In this document: piece by piece, positions 36,386 through 51,300 of the stretch
Position numbering within the stretch: the stretch's first letter is position 1
Layout: each line of letters begins with the position of its first letter
Assembly: GCF_000485595.1 (NCBI RefSeq)
Contig: NW_014577186.1
Span: forward strand, 465,071-526,204
DNA: 61,134 nt
Direction of reading: 5' to 3'
DNA from: Priapulus caudatus
Lineage: Eukaryota; Priapulida; Priapulimorpha; Priapulimorphida; Priapulidae
Notes under the pieces: generated by a model
Databases searched by the model: none
Told to the model about the DNA's origin: nothing
Seen by the model: only the letters and a program-made list of their open reading frames with translations
Translations under genes and position numbers: made by a program

Positions 36386-39300
36386 TTACTTTCCATTGAT
36401 GATAGTATCGAGATGGGACTGGATGTTGGAGAAGGCATCTGCGCCTAAGTAATCCACTTGGCCGTGCTCCCATGCTTCCCTATCTGGCTCTCCAGAGTGT
36501 TGCGCAGACGACAAGCCCGTGTCCTCACTCAGATTAAGATGAGACAGCCCGCTTTCAACCGGTGCCTGTAGTAAAAGATGTGCACAACGTGTATGAATAT
36601 GTAGCTGATGCGGTTGAGTTTGTGGTGTTACATTCATATTGCAGGTGGTTAAAGTGATTACGTCACGAATTTCTAGCACCATCAAGTAGTATATTTGTGT
36701 GTTATTTGTACAAAATAAAATGTATGAAAATACAATTAGTGTTTCTGTTTACTTTTCATGCTTATATACCTTCTTTATATGCCCTAACTTGCCGGTGAAA
36801 AACAGAGAGACGCCAGTATCTGAACAGTACTGGGGGAATAGTGTTAGACAACAGAAATTACCAAATCATCTAGATTTTTGCAAATTTAACCAACGTAAAA
36901 ACATTTTTATCAGGTGAGAGTTTGAGGATATATTTAGTAACGTTAGTTCTTACTTTTAATGTAAAAAAATAGAATTTTTTTTATACAAATTTTACCATGG
37001 AAAATTCGTGACGTAGTCAATTTAAGTGCACATCTATACATGCATGTGTATATGCACTTTGCACGTGTCCGGCCCTGCTTGTGTTATTTGTCTAATATGT
37101 GGTTAACTCCACGTAAAACTATGGTCTGCTATACTCCTAACCTCCACCATAAAAAGGTACCCAGTTATCAAGCACAATTGAACAAATTTGTCATCTAGTC
37201 AAGTAGGAACAGGATGTAACATATAGTAGCTACCTCAATATGCTGTTCTGATGTCTGGATTTTCACGGTTTCATGCACCAAAGACAACACAAAACAGAAG
37301 TTAGTATGACAAATTAGGTGTTACGTGCAACAGTGAACAATTGCTTCTCATATGTTTCAAGAGACTATGACTGTAACACTAACATTATTAAAACTAAATC
37401 TAAATATGATGTTTGTATATAGCATGAACATCTAAACTGAAACAAGCAAGTACAGCAGCGTTAGTGTAAGCAGCATAAACTTGAGACGAGTCTGTGACAG
37501 TAAGAAAATAAAGCCAAAAACATTGGTGTATGTAATAGAACATTCAATGCATCATGCAAAAAAGCATCAAACCCAATAAATTCGTAGTATTTTCGTCATT
37601 GATATTAACAAAAACCTTTACCTTAGCAGCGATGCATACTTTGGAAAATTTCCAACAAAAATTCAAACATTAGTTTTTTTTAGTAAAATGATAACCTTGC
37701 CTGTATTGGGCTTTAGCTACTAGTTACATTCTTACACCAGTCAGGTCTGTATTTTCATAGATTTATGAAAGAAAGACAGTGCATAGGTGACACATGCAGT
37801 ACTGTCGATAGTTTAACCAATTGATTAGTCTTAAATTATAGAAAAGAAAAAAATCCCTTTTTTATTGCAAAAGATTACAGAATGCTGTTACAAATTGGCA
37901 GCTTACTATATGTTTGTGATAGGATAGGATAGAATAGAATAAGATAGATAGATAGACAGACCGACAGATACACAGATAGATAAATAGATGGATAGCTAGA
38001 TAGATGGATGGATGACCAGGATAGGATAGGATAGGATAAGATCAGAAATGTATAATAATAGAGGAGTATGACTCGGTCTAAACACAAGAAATTCAACATT
38101 TTCATGCCCTAATTTACCTATGATTTATTACGTGAAACCCAATAAAAATGAAATCGTAACTAGCATTGTACATCCAACTTGTCCTTACACTTTACTTTGT
38201 ATCGATACCTCTTCTTATTATGTAGTTATAGCTTCGAACGTAAGACATGGTTTTAGTCATTGACATGGTCAATTGGTAATAGTTTCCTCGCAATTGTGCG
38301 AACAAGAGACAGCTCGCTCTGCGACTCCTGTTGGCAGGCTTCGGCAGAGATTTGCAACTCGCAAATTCTCGCGAGATCACATTGTAAAAACTTCAAAATG
38401 TCGACAAAACGAAAGCTTATTACGAATTATTTTATAATAACTGTATCAGTATGTCATACGACATCTGTTTATCTGCACACGCAGCCGTGGCACGGGCCAG
38501 CGGTCAGCGGCACGAGACAGAGCCAGCGGTCAGAGCCCCCTACTAATTTGCGAGTTGCAAATCCCTGCCGAACCCCGCCAACAGCGTTATCACCGCGAGT
38601 AGCTCTAGTAACTATAACCCGCGTACGGTTGCCGCTGGGCTATAGGACCAGCCATTAGGGATGCGCGGGACCAACTTACTCACACTTATTCGTGACTATA
38701 AAACGTCTGTGGTAGGCAATTAAAGGAATCGTTTACTCTAGGTTCTAGGGTTATTTTCAGTTAATTTAGGTTAAAATTACGCTACATAAAAAGTTTCATG
38801 GTTCAATCACCATTAGAAATATTAGTAAAAAATGTTTTAAAACTAACGACTAGTTTGATTACAACGACGGTGGCGCCACTCAAAACGCACGATCTGATAA
38901 GTTGTGTAATACCACTTTTCAGCCAAGGGCTACAGACCGAGGGTGTTTCTTATTTATTAATTTAAAAGCAAAAGGATTGTAATATCTTATAAACGACATA
39001 TAGTTTCAGTAATATTATCGATAAATTTGTCCTAAAATGAACATCGTTCGGTTAAATAGCATTTAGGTGTAAATATAATTTCACCTTTGTGATTAGCCCT
39101 CGTTCTGTAACGTGCAAAATAAATTGGCAAATGTGCAACTTTTTCAGGGTGGCAGCACGGTCGCAAATGTCAATGGCGCCGTTCAAATTTCGTAGCGTTG
39201 ATGTATAATTAATTGTAACAATTAAATTAGGTATCTGGTAACAAGTACGTGTGGGTATCGACAATTTGTTATACAGTAAGTACAGTACAGTTGTATGCAG

Positions 39301-42300
39301 TAAAATCCTAGAGTCTACTATCCCTTTAATGCCTCTTATCCGAAGTGAATATGTCTCAAGTTATATCAGCTACTAAAATTTAACCTCTAACTATCGTTGC
39401 AATGGTATACTTGCGGTATTTCTTGTGAACGAACATTCGATTTGCGAACTTCAAACGGCCATTTTTGGCAGCGCTGCAGCAGCGCCAACTATGTATTTCC
39501 GCACGTGGAGGGGTGGGCGGGTTTGGTGGAATGGTTGTGGACAAAAACATTGTTGTTGTCAAGTCACAAATTAAGCAATCAAAAAATATTGTAATATTAG
39601 TTTTGTCATGAAAGATGAACAAATTACTATTATTAATTTGTTACTTGACAACAACAATGTTTTTGTCCACAACCAACACAACCCGCCCACCCCTCCACGT
39701 GCGGAAATACATAGTTCCCGCTGACTGGCTGGAGTAAGTTGGTCCCGAGCATTCGTAATGGCTGATCCTATATAGCCCAGCGGCAACCGTACGCAGGCTA
39801 TAGTCACTAGAGCTACACCGCGAGCTGCAGATTGTTTACTTGCATCGAACGGAAACGAGGGCAACTTGACTAGGTGAATGACTAAAACCATGTCTGACGT
39901 TCAAAGCTATAACTACATAACAATGAGAGGTATCGATACAAATTAAAGTGTGAGGGCAAGTTGGATGTACAACGCTAGTTCTGATGTCATGTTTATTGGG
40001 TTACGCGTGATAAAAATCATAGGTAAATTAAGGCATGGAAATGTTGAATTTCTTGTGTTTCGAGCGAGTCGTACCCCTCAATTATTATACACTCCTGATA
40101 GAATAGGATAGGATAGGATAGTGCATTACCCAAGCTCTACCATTTTGATATCCTACTTCTGCTAAGAAAGCAAGGAATGGGATTGTCTAGACAGTAATTT
40201 AAGTATTTTGAGAAGAACATGTTTCTTGTAGCTTTCCTTAGGTTTATTTAAAAATTTACTTTTACATTTTTTTTACTTTGCTTTTTAAATTAGCAAAGTT
40301 TGTTAATTTTCATTTGATGATTACATATCAATAATATTGGGCACTCACCACTCGACTGTCTTCAGAAATACATTGTTCAACCTACACATACAAAGATAGG
40401 TTACAAAAATGCAAGCAATGCAATCAGACATCACATGGAAACAGTTTGATTACAATCAAGCTGTTAATACATACACGTATGCAATAACATGAAGATTAAC
40501 AACTGTGATAGATGTATGCACAACCCAAACATAACTCAAGCAGTTAATACATGTATGCAAATGCAGTTAGATTAATATCTGTAAGGGAGTACAATCTGGC
40601 AGCTAGGTTAGTTGCACATTGGCTATACGTAAATTATGAAACATTTCACGTGCACCAACTGCCGACAATGTACACATTCAGAAATCTAATGTAGTAATAT
40701 CACTGTTCTAAAACTTTACGTAGCCAGCCCTCCGTTTTTAGAAAGTTAGAACCATGAGGCTATAAATCACACATGCGCTATCAATCGTAAACATTTAGCA
40801 CAGGAATTTCAGCTTGTTGGCCATAACCCATGAGTACTTCACTTAGTCTGCAGCACGTGCCAACTATAATTTTACCCATCTGCACACCTAGAGTCCTAGA
40901 CCTGCTCTGCTGAGCTTACTTTTCAGATGCCTCTTTTACGGTGCAGTCACTGCAATGATTCACTAGCAAGTAATTCCTCTGTGTACACAGATCATCCGGT
41001 TCATTCATTTCATGCAACAATTCGTGTGGCATAACATTAACAATACTTACGACCCAGGGATCCAGTTTTGGCTGTACGTGACAGGCAAACACGTTCCACC
41101 ACTGCTGCAGAAGCTCCCCCGCATAAGCGCCATCTGAATGCTCTACGTTTTTGCTCTGGGCATTGAACCTGGAACACAAAGCATGTACAGCCACTGACCC
41201 ACCAAACATCCTTATTGTTAACTCACAACTCACAAGAGCAATAAGCATACACTCATGCCATGCAAGCGTCAACAAACACGGCTTCATAATGAGAGGCGTG
41301 TGTGCTCTGTGCGCGGTGGAAAGCCCCTTTTGGAAGTAAAACGTTTGACACATTGTTTAGTTTAATTTAGGCCCTACATGTAAAGGTCATAGCCAAATGG
41401 GCCACCTCAGTAAAGCATGAAAGATATATAAATATATTACGTGGGACGGTTATAATTATTATGATACGGCAATATGTGATTTGTAGGTATGCCAGTAAAT
41501 AACATTACTAATCTATGGATAAAACTGTTCTTAACTATCACTTCAGCAGATTTAATAGGTATTCTAATTAAAAGAAATTACAAGCTTCTAATAAAACAAT
41601 GATAATGGATCGGGATCTAAATAAAGTCAATTGCCATGCAGCAACCACATAAATTCGTCTGCAAGCCGGTTTTAGGCACTGGTCACTGTACAACCTTGAA
41701 CCATGAGCGGGAAACGAAACATTGTGGACAGTCGTTTCAAGCAGAGCAAGGAATTTCAGGAATCTTTAGGATCCTTTACAATTACTCACAACTGTCTACT
41801 AAAGCTGTGCACGTAGGCAGTCTCTACTGTACTCTGTGTCAACCTAGTTTTCCACTCGAGGTGAAGTTGTCATCAAACAATGCAGACGAAAAATGAAATA
41901 ACTAAGGAATCAAGGAAACTACAACTTCTTCCACAACTTCTGTTCAGAAATGTGTGATTTAAATCTGATAGACAAGGAATATGCCGTCATTTAGCTATGA
42001 ATCATACCGTTGGCATTCATAACTATCTTTATAACTAACATCGCAAACTTGAATGTTTAACGTAATACATCAAATAGCCCAGCTATTACCTATCCGTGGG
42101 AATTATACATTTCACTCTTGCTTTTGGATCTCTCAAAATTCTCAAATTCAGTAATCTTCCATTATTACAGATTCACTATTATAAACCATTGCAACTTAAA
42201 GGCTCACAATGCGCATCCAAACGCTAATTTCTCCAGTACTAGACTAGCAAATACTTCGTGTCATGCATAATCATACTACCTTATGGCAAAATAAACTCTA

Positions 42301-45300
42301 GTTCCTCCCATTTCACTGCGCGTTGTCTTATAAAAGGTATTTTGAAAATACCTCCAATGTTGTTGACAGTTTCCCCAATCTCCAAGCAACCGTGCAGCGG
42401 TGCCGCGGTACAGCGGTACGGGCGCAGCAAAGATAAAAACATGTGACGTCACGTCACCACTTCGATGTTATGTTGTTTGAAACAATTTAGCGTTGGCGCC
42501 TGATTACCTGATTTCGCACCTCTTTCTTGTTGGGAACGCGCAGTCAAATGGGAGGAACTAGAGTTTATTTTGTCATAAGGTAGTGTGATTATGCATGACA
42601 CGAAGTATTTGCTAGTCTAGTACTGGAGAAATTAGCGTTTGGATGCGCATTGTGCGGCTTTAACTAAATGACATAGCAGATGTGCCACGGGGTACATTGC
42701 ATGTGCACACAAGGGATGGGGCATGGCAAGCAATAACGTGACTGAGCACAGAAACAATAAAATATCACAAGCTCATCATTAAGGCCAGTTTTACCACGAA
42801 TCCTATTAAACATTGTTACCAAGTGCAACATATCTGCCTCCTATACACATGCGATGCATTAATTACCTGCAAATTTTAAAAATATATTTTAGAATGCGTG
42901 ACAGCTTGTGTCCATACCGTCCACGTGTAGAAGATCCATTTGTGTTGTACTCGCAGCAGTATAAATAGGAAATGAGACGACTAGCAGACTGATCCATACA
43001 AATGATAAAATAGTGCCCCATAACCACCAGCACAAATGCATATCGGCCTATCGTCGTCCAAAGCAAACTGACTAATTATAATAGTAGATGCAATGTTCGT
43101 TCATCAGTGTCTAGCAGGTGATGCAGCTATAAATATTCATTAGTACAACTTTCTCTCTGCTATAAGTTGTTCTCATTACTTGTGAATATAGCATAAGCGA
43201 CATTTACAGTGAGATACACGCTAATCAAAATTTGCCAGCTGAGCATCTGAAACCACTCCTTAATTATAGCCATTATTCAAAATATTAATTACACAAGTAT
43301 AATCCTCTCAAACACTGCAATTCATAAAAGGTATATCAAGTTAGTAAACATCATAAAAAATACCATGAGGAAATAGATTTGCCAGCATTCTGTTCGCTGA
43401 CAGTATCAACAATGTTCAATATAGGATTTTTTCAGGTGATAACTGCATGTGTGCATAATACATGTAATCAGGATGTAATCTACTCACCTGTAGTGCCACG
43501 GTTTTCTGCTGCCAAGAAAATGCACAACTTTTACACCTTTCCCGAACCTATAAAAGCAAACATTCCATTGCAACCATGTTATATACACCTGTTTTAGACA
43601 TGTACAGGGGTGTGAACATAACCCATGAGTTTCTCCATTTCCGTACTATGTCAGGCATCTACAGTGGATCTAAAATCGACAGTGACATGAGAACTTACTT
43701 GTTCTGAGATCACCATGAGGGTGGTGGCCACAGACCCAAACAAGTATGCATGCACATCACGCGCCAAGGTAGATGTTAGAGATGGACACGCACTAATGGC
43801 TATCACTGGCAGATATTTCATGGACTACACCCAGAGGAAGATAATGGAAGAAAACGAGTGATTGACTGCTGGATAGCAGTTTCAATACAGCAGTTTTTTA
43901 TAAACCGTGAATGTGCCAGACAATGTTGAACAGAAATGTCTCTACTGGCCACATGTATTATAGGTGTCACACAGCCACTACTAACAATAATATGTGAAGC
44001 AATTAGCTTTCACAGTGTTCACATATCAAGAATATACAGATAGCCCACTGTAAAAGCATGTGACTATCGTAAATATGTTACAAGCCACAGCAATTGTACA
44101 TCATTATGATTATTAGGTACCATTGGTTCCACTGATTGCAAACAGTAACGTGGCTCATTTTGGTGAAATCACTCTTTATGATTAATTTGCAACATTATAC
44201 TTCCTATTTTGTCATTCTGTTTGATTTAAACAAACAGCTGCAATTTTGGTGTTCACAATAATAAATTGAAATTTTCCACCCTGTTGTCTTTACCACAGGT
44301 ACTTGGGACAGAGTCAGTAAAAACTGAAAATAATATGAACGCACATTCACAAATAGGCCCTACTACCGTTCCTCTCAATTACAGTTCCACTGTTACATCA
44401 CTGTATATCAACTTTCCTTCATAAAAACTAACGCCGAACGCTCCCGCACTCGCCGCTGCGAGTGTGCTGTGTCGCCATGATAATATATACATATAAAGAA
44501 GGTATAGGAAACTCCGTTTGCACGATTTTCGACGATCACTCCTCAATTCTTTCACATTTCACAAACTTTTAACGCCTCTACGACCTCCGTCTTGGGCTCG
44601 TTCTGCCCTCTATAGTCCACTGAACAAAACTATGTAACTACCGTGGCCGAGAAGTGCCACCTTGCTTTGTAATGTGACTTCAAACTCAGATGTCCCGCGG
44701 TTCGTGCCGATTCATCAGGATTGTAGACGATTCAGAAATCCGATCTACAAATTTGTGTACAATCCTGATGAATCGGCACGAACCGCGGGACTTCCGAGTT
44801 TGAAGTCACATTACAAAGCAAGGTGGCACTTCTCGGCCACGGTAGTTACATAGTTTTGTTCAGCGGACTATAGAGGGCAGAACGAGCCCAAGATGGAGGT
44901 CGTAGAGGCGTTAAGTTTGTGAAATGTAAAAGAATCGAGGAGTGATCGTGATCTAAAAACGCTGCTTAATAATCTAGTGCCACAAAGTAGCAAATCGATC
45001 TGGCCTGAACACATTAAAAATTTGTAGAAGCTAATCTAATTTGAACAACCTAGTGACATTCTCATCTTATCATGGTTACCATGCTTAGACAAATAGAAAA
45101 GTTTTGTTTTTTTAAATATTTTCATTACAAAAATAATCATCAAAACTAAAATACACTATGCTTTTCAATCACTAATACATTGCTGCTCTAATTAGATAAA
45201 TGGATTTAGGTTAGTTGGTTCACTCATGCATGTTTTTTTATATTTCAGACTTAGCCAGCGTATTGATATTGGCTAATAAGCATTGCTATAGTTATCTAGT

Positions 45301-48300
45301 ACAAATAGTATCTAATAGCTCATGACCTCAAGTACATAGCTCAAGGACTGACACTTGCTGGCAAAAAATCTATAAGTTATAACTGTAACAAGGCTTGCAC
45401 CCAACATTACTGGAACACGGACAAAACGAACCCTGATGACACAGTTGTGCTCAAAACTAGTGAAAAATTATAACTGTGTACTAACAGGTTCCACATATCA
45501 TAAGGAATCTTATCGAATCTTTCATACAACTCACTGTTTGTATGCTGGAAGATAGGTGTATGTGGAGCTTGCTGTCATGTTATAAATAAATGGCAAGTGC
45601 TTCTTAATATCTGCAGTTCCCCAGTCTCCGAAGAATGTGTTGAGCAATCCCTGGTCACCCCCTAGAACATGAAAAGTCGAAGGGCACAGAAACTATAGCA
45701 GCAGCACTGAAGTCATGAAGAGCATTTCACAAAAATGACCAAATGCTCTGCATGTGATTGAATGAGAAAACCAACAGGGAGCCATCAACAGTGTCAGAGT
45801 AGGTAAGGTTAGGTTTCCATCAGGAATCAGCCATCATAATCATCATCCAGAGTGTATCATCTGGCCCTTAATTCGTACCATTAAACATACAGCACTTAAG
45901 TGCATGCCGCTTCCAATGAATGGTTTTCATTCCAGTTACATTACATAATTTCATGAAACCACATATCATATGGTAACTAAAAGTATATTTAATTTGATTT
46001 AGCATATTTTATGCTGCTCAAATACTGCAATGCACCACTACTGGAACATATATTAACCTTGAAAATAGAACATAGCATAGATTTACCAATGCACAATTTT
46101 ATAAGTGCAAGCACTTATTGACTGTTCTTTTAGAGAAAAATTACCAACAAAATATTCACATACCATCAAAACTGCCCTTCTCTATAGCATGCGCCACCAA
46201 ATCGTGGAACGTGGCAAGGCTTGGCTGCATAACGAACACACCAGAATTGAAGCAGTCTGGCCATCCAATGTCCACAGCAGCAGACAGTTGTTCCCGCTCA
46301 AACAAGTCATCGATGTTGGCCAGTACCTACATTAACATTAGATGGCAGATTGAAAGTCTACACAACTTCCAAAAGTCAACAACTGGCAGTGGACAAGAAA
46401 CACTCCCACTGGGAGGTTATTTCTAGCACTGGGCAGACAGCGTCGAGTCTCAACACTTTCTAGCTCGTGATTCAGGATCTCGGGTTTCCTAGAACATGGG
46501 TACAGCTATGACTTGCATGTCACACGAAATATACCCAGTTATTGCGTTGGTTTTTACTAGGATTTTACTATCCAGGCACAAGTTCAACAATTAATATATA
46601 TACATATGTACCACTGTATGTACAACACAACTTGTTATTTTAATCTATATCAATACGCAAACAGTTAGCCCCCCTCTTTGAATTCTGTACAGAGAATTAA
46701 TATCAGCAACTGGTCGGTACTGACTATATATCATTGTAATATGTTATAAAACGTGTGCCTGGTCACCAATACAGAGGCAAATAAGACTTCAAATTACAAA
46801 ATGCATTAACTCATCATCTCACCAATGTGTCTGCATCCATAAACACACACTTGCTGTACTGCACCAGGGTCCACACATGCAGCTTGGTGAGGGTGACGCC
46901 TAGTTCCGGTCGCGTCATCATGGCCAGGTGGGCCTCATCTTTGCTATCCATCACGTCCACAGGGTGCACCATTGTGTACACCTGGCCCAAGTGCTCACTG
47001 ATATCCAACACACCAATTAAACGATATAGCTATAAGTTGCTGACAACATTACACTGTAAATGAGATGCGTTACCTTCAACAAGAGTGCAGTGCTAATATT
47101 AGGGATTCCAAATTGAAATAGTCTCTATATGCGATAAGGAGATTGAAACTTGACGGTTATACAACAAACGATTGAATACTTTACCTACTTATCAATAAAA
47201 GAAATATACAAATGCATGCAAGCTATACTTACCGCATCCCCTGTGATACACCTGGTGTTATCATGACAACTAAGTCATGGGTGGTCCCTGCTATCCGCAG
47301 TGACTGCGCAAGAACCAGCGCACCGACCGCGTACGAGTCATTAGTTGCCAAGGTAACAAATGCTTCACCTATAACAGATTCAATTAGGATGAGAATAGGT
47401 TAACAACGATAGCATGTGAGCAATTTTACTGGGCTGATGCTAGTTTAACTGTTACACCTGTTATTTCAAATATTAACATGTTCTGTATGTTGTAAAAAGC
47501 AGGAATTCAATAATTTTATTATATTATCTAAGCATTTTTCCTTCATCTGTTATACCAACAGGGTTGAAAATGTTGCTACTGGTTCATACCCAGCCCTCGA
47601 CACTAACGGTTGTCCGATTGCCTGGGACAAGTGAAAGTCTATGTCGGAGAAGTTATTCTCTCGCCTAGTTGCCCGATCGGACAACTGAAAAGTTCTAGTT
47701 GTTTAATATTCTTAACATCCTCTGAGCCAGGGCGCTATGGCACCACATTCTCACTTCAAACGTTTTCAAAGGTCCCTGAAAAAAACAGCCCGCGACACCC
47801 ACTGTTACTATTGCAGATTTATTCAGAGCGGCAACGCGTACCTCCCTGGCCGGGGCGGCATTGATTTATGTACCGGGGTGGGGGTACGATTGTTCATAAG
47901 TCAGTTGGGGCATATTCATTACTGAATATGTAGGGGGTGGGCATCGCTGGGATGAGAGGACGACAGCAAAACTCTTTCCTGTGATTGAGGAAAAAGCTGC
48001 AATCGGTAATATGACACACAATGAGCATGCCAGCATGCAAACATAAACGTGTGAATTTCATTACGATTTTACTTGTGTATTTAAGTATAATTCATGTATA
48101 TATATTATAAGTCTCACACCATATTTTGCATTGAAAAGTTGGTACAAACATTGGTACATTAACAAGATTTCTTAGCCTCGTCTATAAGTCGCACCCCCTG
48201 ATTTTTTTTTATTGAAAGTTGTGACAATAAAAAGCGCGGTTTATACACAAGTAAATACGGTATATATACTGTAAGTGTAATACACACGCACACACGCACG

Positions 48301-51300
48301 CACGCACGCATGAAAACGCGCGTGCAGACACATGCCTAGAGGTATGTGCGAGCTAGCCTATATGCACACAGGGAATACTGGCAAAAAATATCAGGAGTGT
48401 ATAATATATATATATATATCTACATCTATCTATATATGTTACATATATATATATATATATATATTTATATATCTATTTATATAATATAGATCTCTATATT
48501 ATACACTCCTGATAATATAATATGCAGCTGAAGCCGCAACACGAGGACATTAACGGCTCATAGATTGCACAAGTAAATTTTGGACAAGTAAAAATTGCTT
48601 CAAGTTCTTGTTGCCCGACAGGACAACCAGATCTGAAAATAAGCGTCGAGGCCTGTATATAAAACTTGAACAAAATAAAAATAAATGGTTAATACAATGC
48701 CAGGCACTGAGTAGAGTAGGTAAATGCCTGCTTCCTGTATGGCTGTCTGCCCACTTGCCTGCATACTAATTCATACTTATTTGTGATTCTATGTTCTATG
48801 TGAAATGTGAAATGTTCTATGTGAAAGTATTTCAAACAGTCTTCCTGGCTATTCTTATATTCTCCCGATCATTACAATACTTACTGGTATTGCTTGCGAA
48901 ACAGCAACTTTCTACAATAAGGCTTACATGCTTAAACTACTCATACATCGTTAATTTCACCAATGAACCACTAATGTACAGTACCTAATGAACCACTAAT
49001 GTACAGCAATTAAACTTTTGTTTGTTGACTTCCTGTTGATGTATTTGCATGATGATGCCACATGTTTCTAATGAGACCATTGCCAAATATAAATTGCATA
49101 AAGTAACAGAGATTCTGTACCAATCTATAAGGACTTCCGTCACTGAATGAGATGCACTTGTTTGGTGGCCCCGAATATAAGGCAATAGTTGCGACATTGA
49201 AGAATGTGTGTGGCCTTGTTATTTGGTACTTTACGCACAACAACAGCATAAATCTCACAGTGACACTAAAGTAGCATTTAAAAATACGAATGTGGCTTAT
49301 TTACATTCTAGTTTGCATACTCTCCCAACAAACAAATATATATGCAGAGAAGCGAGTTACTGTGTAAATATTACTCCACATAACGTAGTGTGGCAGGCAC
49401 GCTTTTCCCTACGTAAACATCGGAACGCAAGGTTTGAATAAGGGAGGCAGTTTTTGTGTCGAGTCTCTTTGATAAAAATATTTTCAGGCACCAAATGCTT
49501 GCATATAACACTACTTGCTTAGATGCAATGATTGATTAAGGGAGAAAGCTGCTTTAAAGGATGGTTATCCTCATAGACTTTACCCAGCAGTATCTATCTA
49601 CTGGCTAAAAGAATTCCTGGTCATTTTTACGCAAACAACAGTCTACTGTAGGTGACGGTACAGGGAGAAACTGTATTAAAATGGTTCAAATTTAGAGGGC
49701 CTAGCAGTTTTTAGATCCAGGACTCGTCGCTTTTAAAATCAGATATTAAATTATACGATTAATCTGATTTTTTACTGAAACTTATTATCAGATATAAAAG
49801 ATGCTACAAAATAAGGTTGTGAACTTGACACGTTGCTTGCAGGCTCATGTTTTACATGTAAGTCAGTTAAATGTAGGTTGCAAAGTAAGTTACTTTCAAT
49901 TTTTACCACACAGGCATATATCCTATAGGTCAAAGATACTTCACTGAGGCGTGTGCATTGCTCTGGGAGCATTCCAAAGCGGCTGGCCTGCATTACACCA
50001 GCAGGGTGGTGGCTGTATGCCGAGACACACAAATAGCGTTTCTAAATATACTACTGTTCATATCGTATGACCTTAAACTACAGTTTGCTATAGCGCTTTC
50101 CGAATACGTGTACTGAGGGGAATATTACAAGAACCAATTTAAATGCTTATCATGTCAACTAATAACAGTATGAAGCTACCCATAATTTGCATAAATGTTC
50201 ATTTATCTCACCTAAACCTGACACCATCTAAATGAAAGATGATTGCTCATTCTGGAATATGACATCATAGCTAAACGTTACGGCACCACTGACCATTACC
50301 AATAATTAAAAAAATGGCAATATTAATTTGCTAAGCAGCCAACAAAGAATAATTTATGAGATACAAACACGTAGATACACTTCAGGACTAATAGCCATAT
50401 TATATATGATAATTAATAGACCTGTACATAAAACACGCATATAGAGTGGTGTGAGCAGAATTTTTGAGGCATGTTTCATCGAAATATGTGAATAATCAAA
50501 TAAAGGCATAAAACGGTCTGTGTCCAGTATATTAGAAGTAGGCATATCACCATGTATGTAGACATTATGAACAGAAGTGTAACAGACTTGCCTAAATCTG
50601 AAGTCACCTACAAATTCTACACTACTAGACTACTTCTATTCTACTTTTAGGTCAGCTAGCCCAGGGCAAACAAATTGAAGAGATGTACCCGATAGAACTA
50701 TAAGTAGCTTTTATAGATTTTGATTACATCTAATACCACACAAAATACCATCTCAGAAATGAGAAACGTACAAAGACCAAAAATTACTACTTCGTTTATA
50801 CTTGGAGTAATCATTCAGAATGATTACTCCAAGGTTTATACTACATCTCATCGGTATACAGGACCAATATGTTAAAAAATTCACAATGTGTTGTTTGTTT
50901 GCATATTATATGTGGCAGCATTTCTTGTACCACCTCTTGATGTGGCAACTAACGTTACCTGGCACAAGTCTTTTTTCGCAAAGTAAAAGTTATAGAAACC
51001 ATAGGTATAGAAACATTGTGAACACATTTCTTTTGGAACGTATTTCCTCTGAAAATCAACTTGTTTTTGACTTCATAATGCATATATACTAGCATATTGA
51101 AATGGCTGCATATACCATTTTCACATTATGACATTTACTGCATTTACCCCCATGTTCCTACATGTAGTGTGTAGTAGTAGTGTACATGTATGTGTAGAAT
51201 GTTCACACTAGGACTGTTGATATAAGTAAATGCCTACAAGCTTTATCATATCAATTGCTCAGGAAGTGCCAAACAACATGACATAAGATCAGTCTGCATC

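Larger units (their letters stand above)
38045..40104. mobile_element. 2.1-kb nested foldback F2, glycogenin intron
   Basis: Outer arms 38045-38270 and about 39875-40104 mirror each other: ATGTATAATAATAG, CACAAGAAATTCAACATTT, TACATCCAACTTG, ATCGATACCTCT and TTAGTCATT with complements. Inside sit F1 copy 2 (38600-39815) and a smaller inverted repeat (38325-38595). Termini resemble ATCAGGAGTGTATAAT, also seen at 48390-48525. Confidence 0.8.

Noticed and set aside
46118-46426. 102-aa plus-strand frame
   Set aside because: Antisense shadow of glycogenin exon 4.
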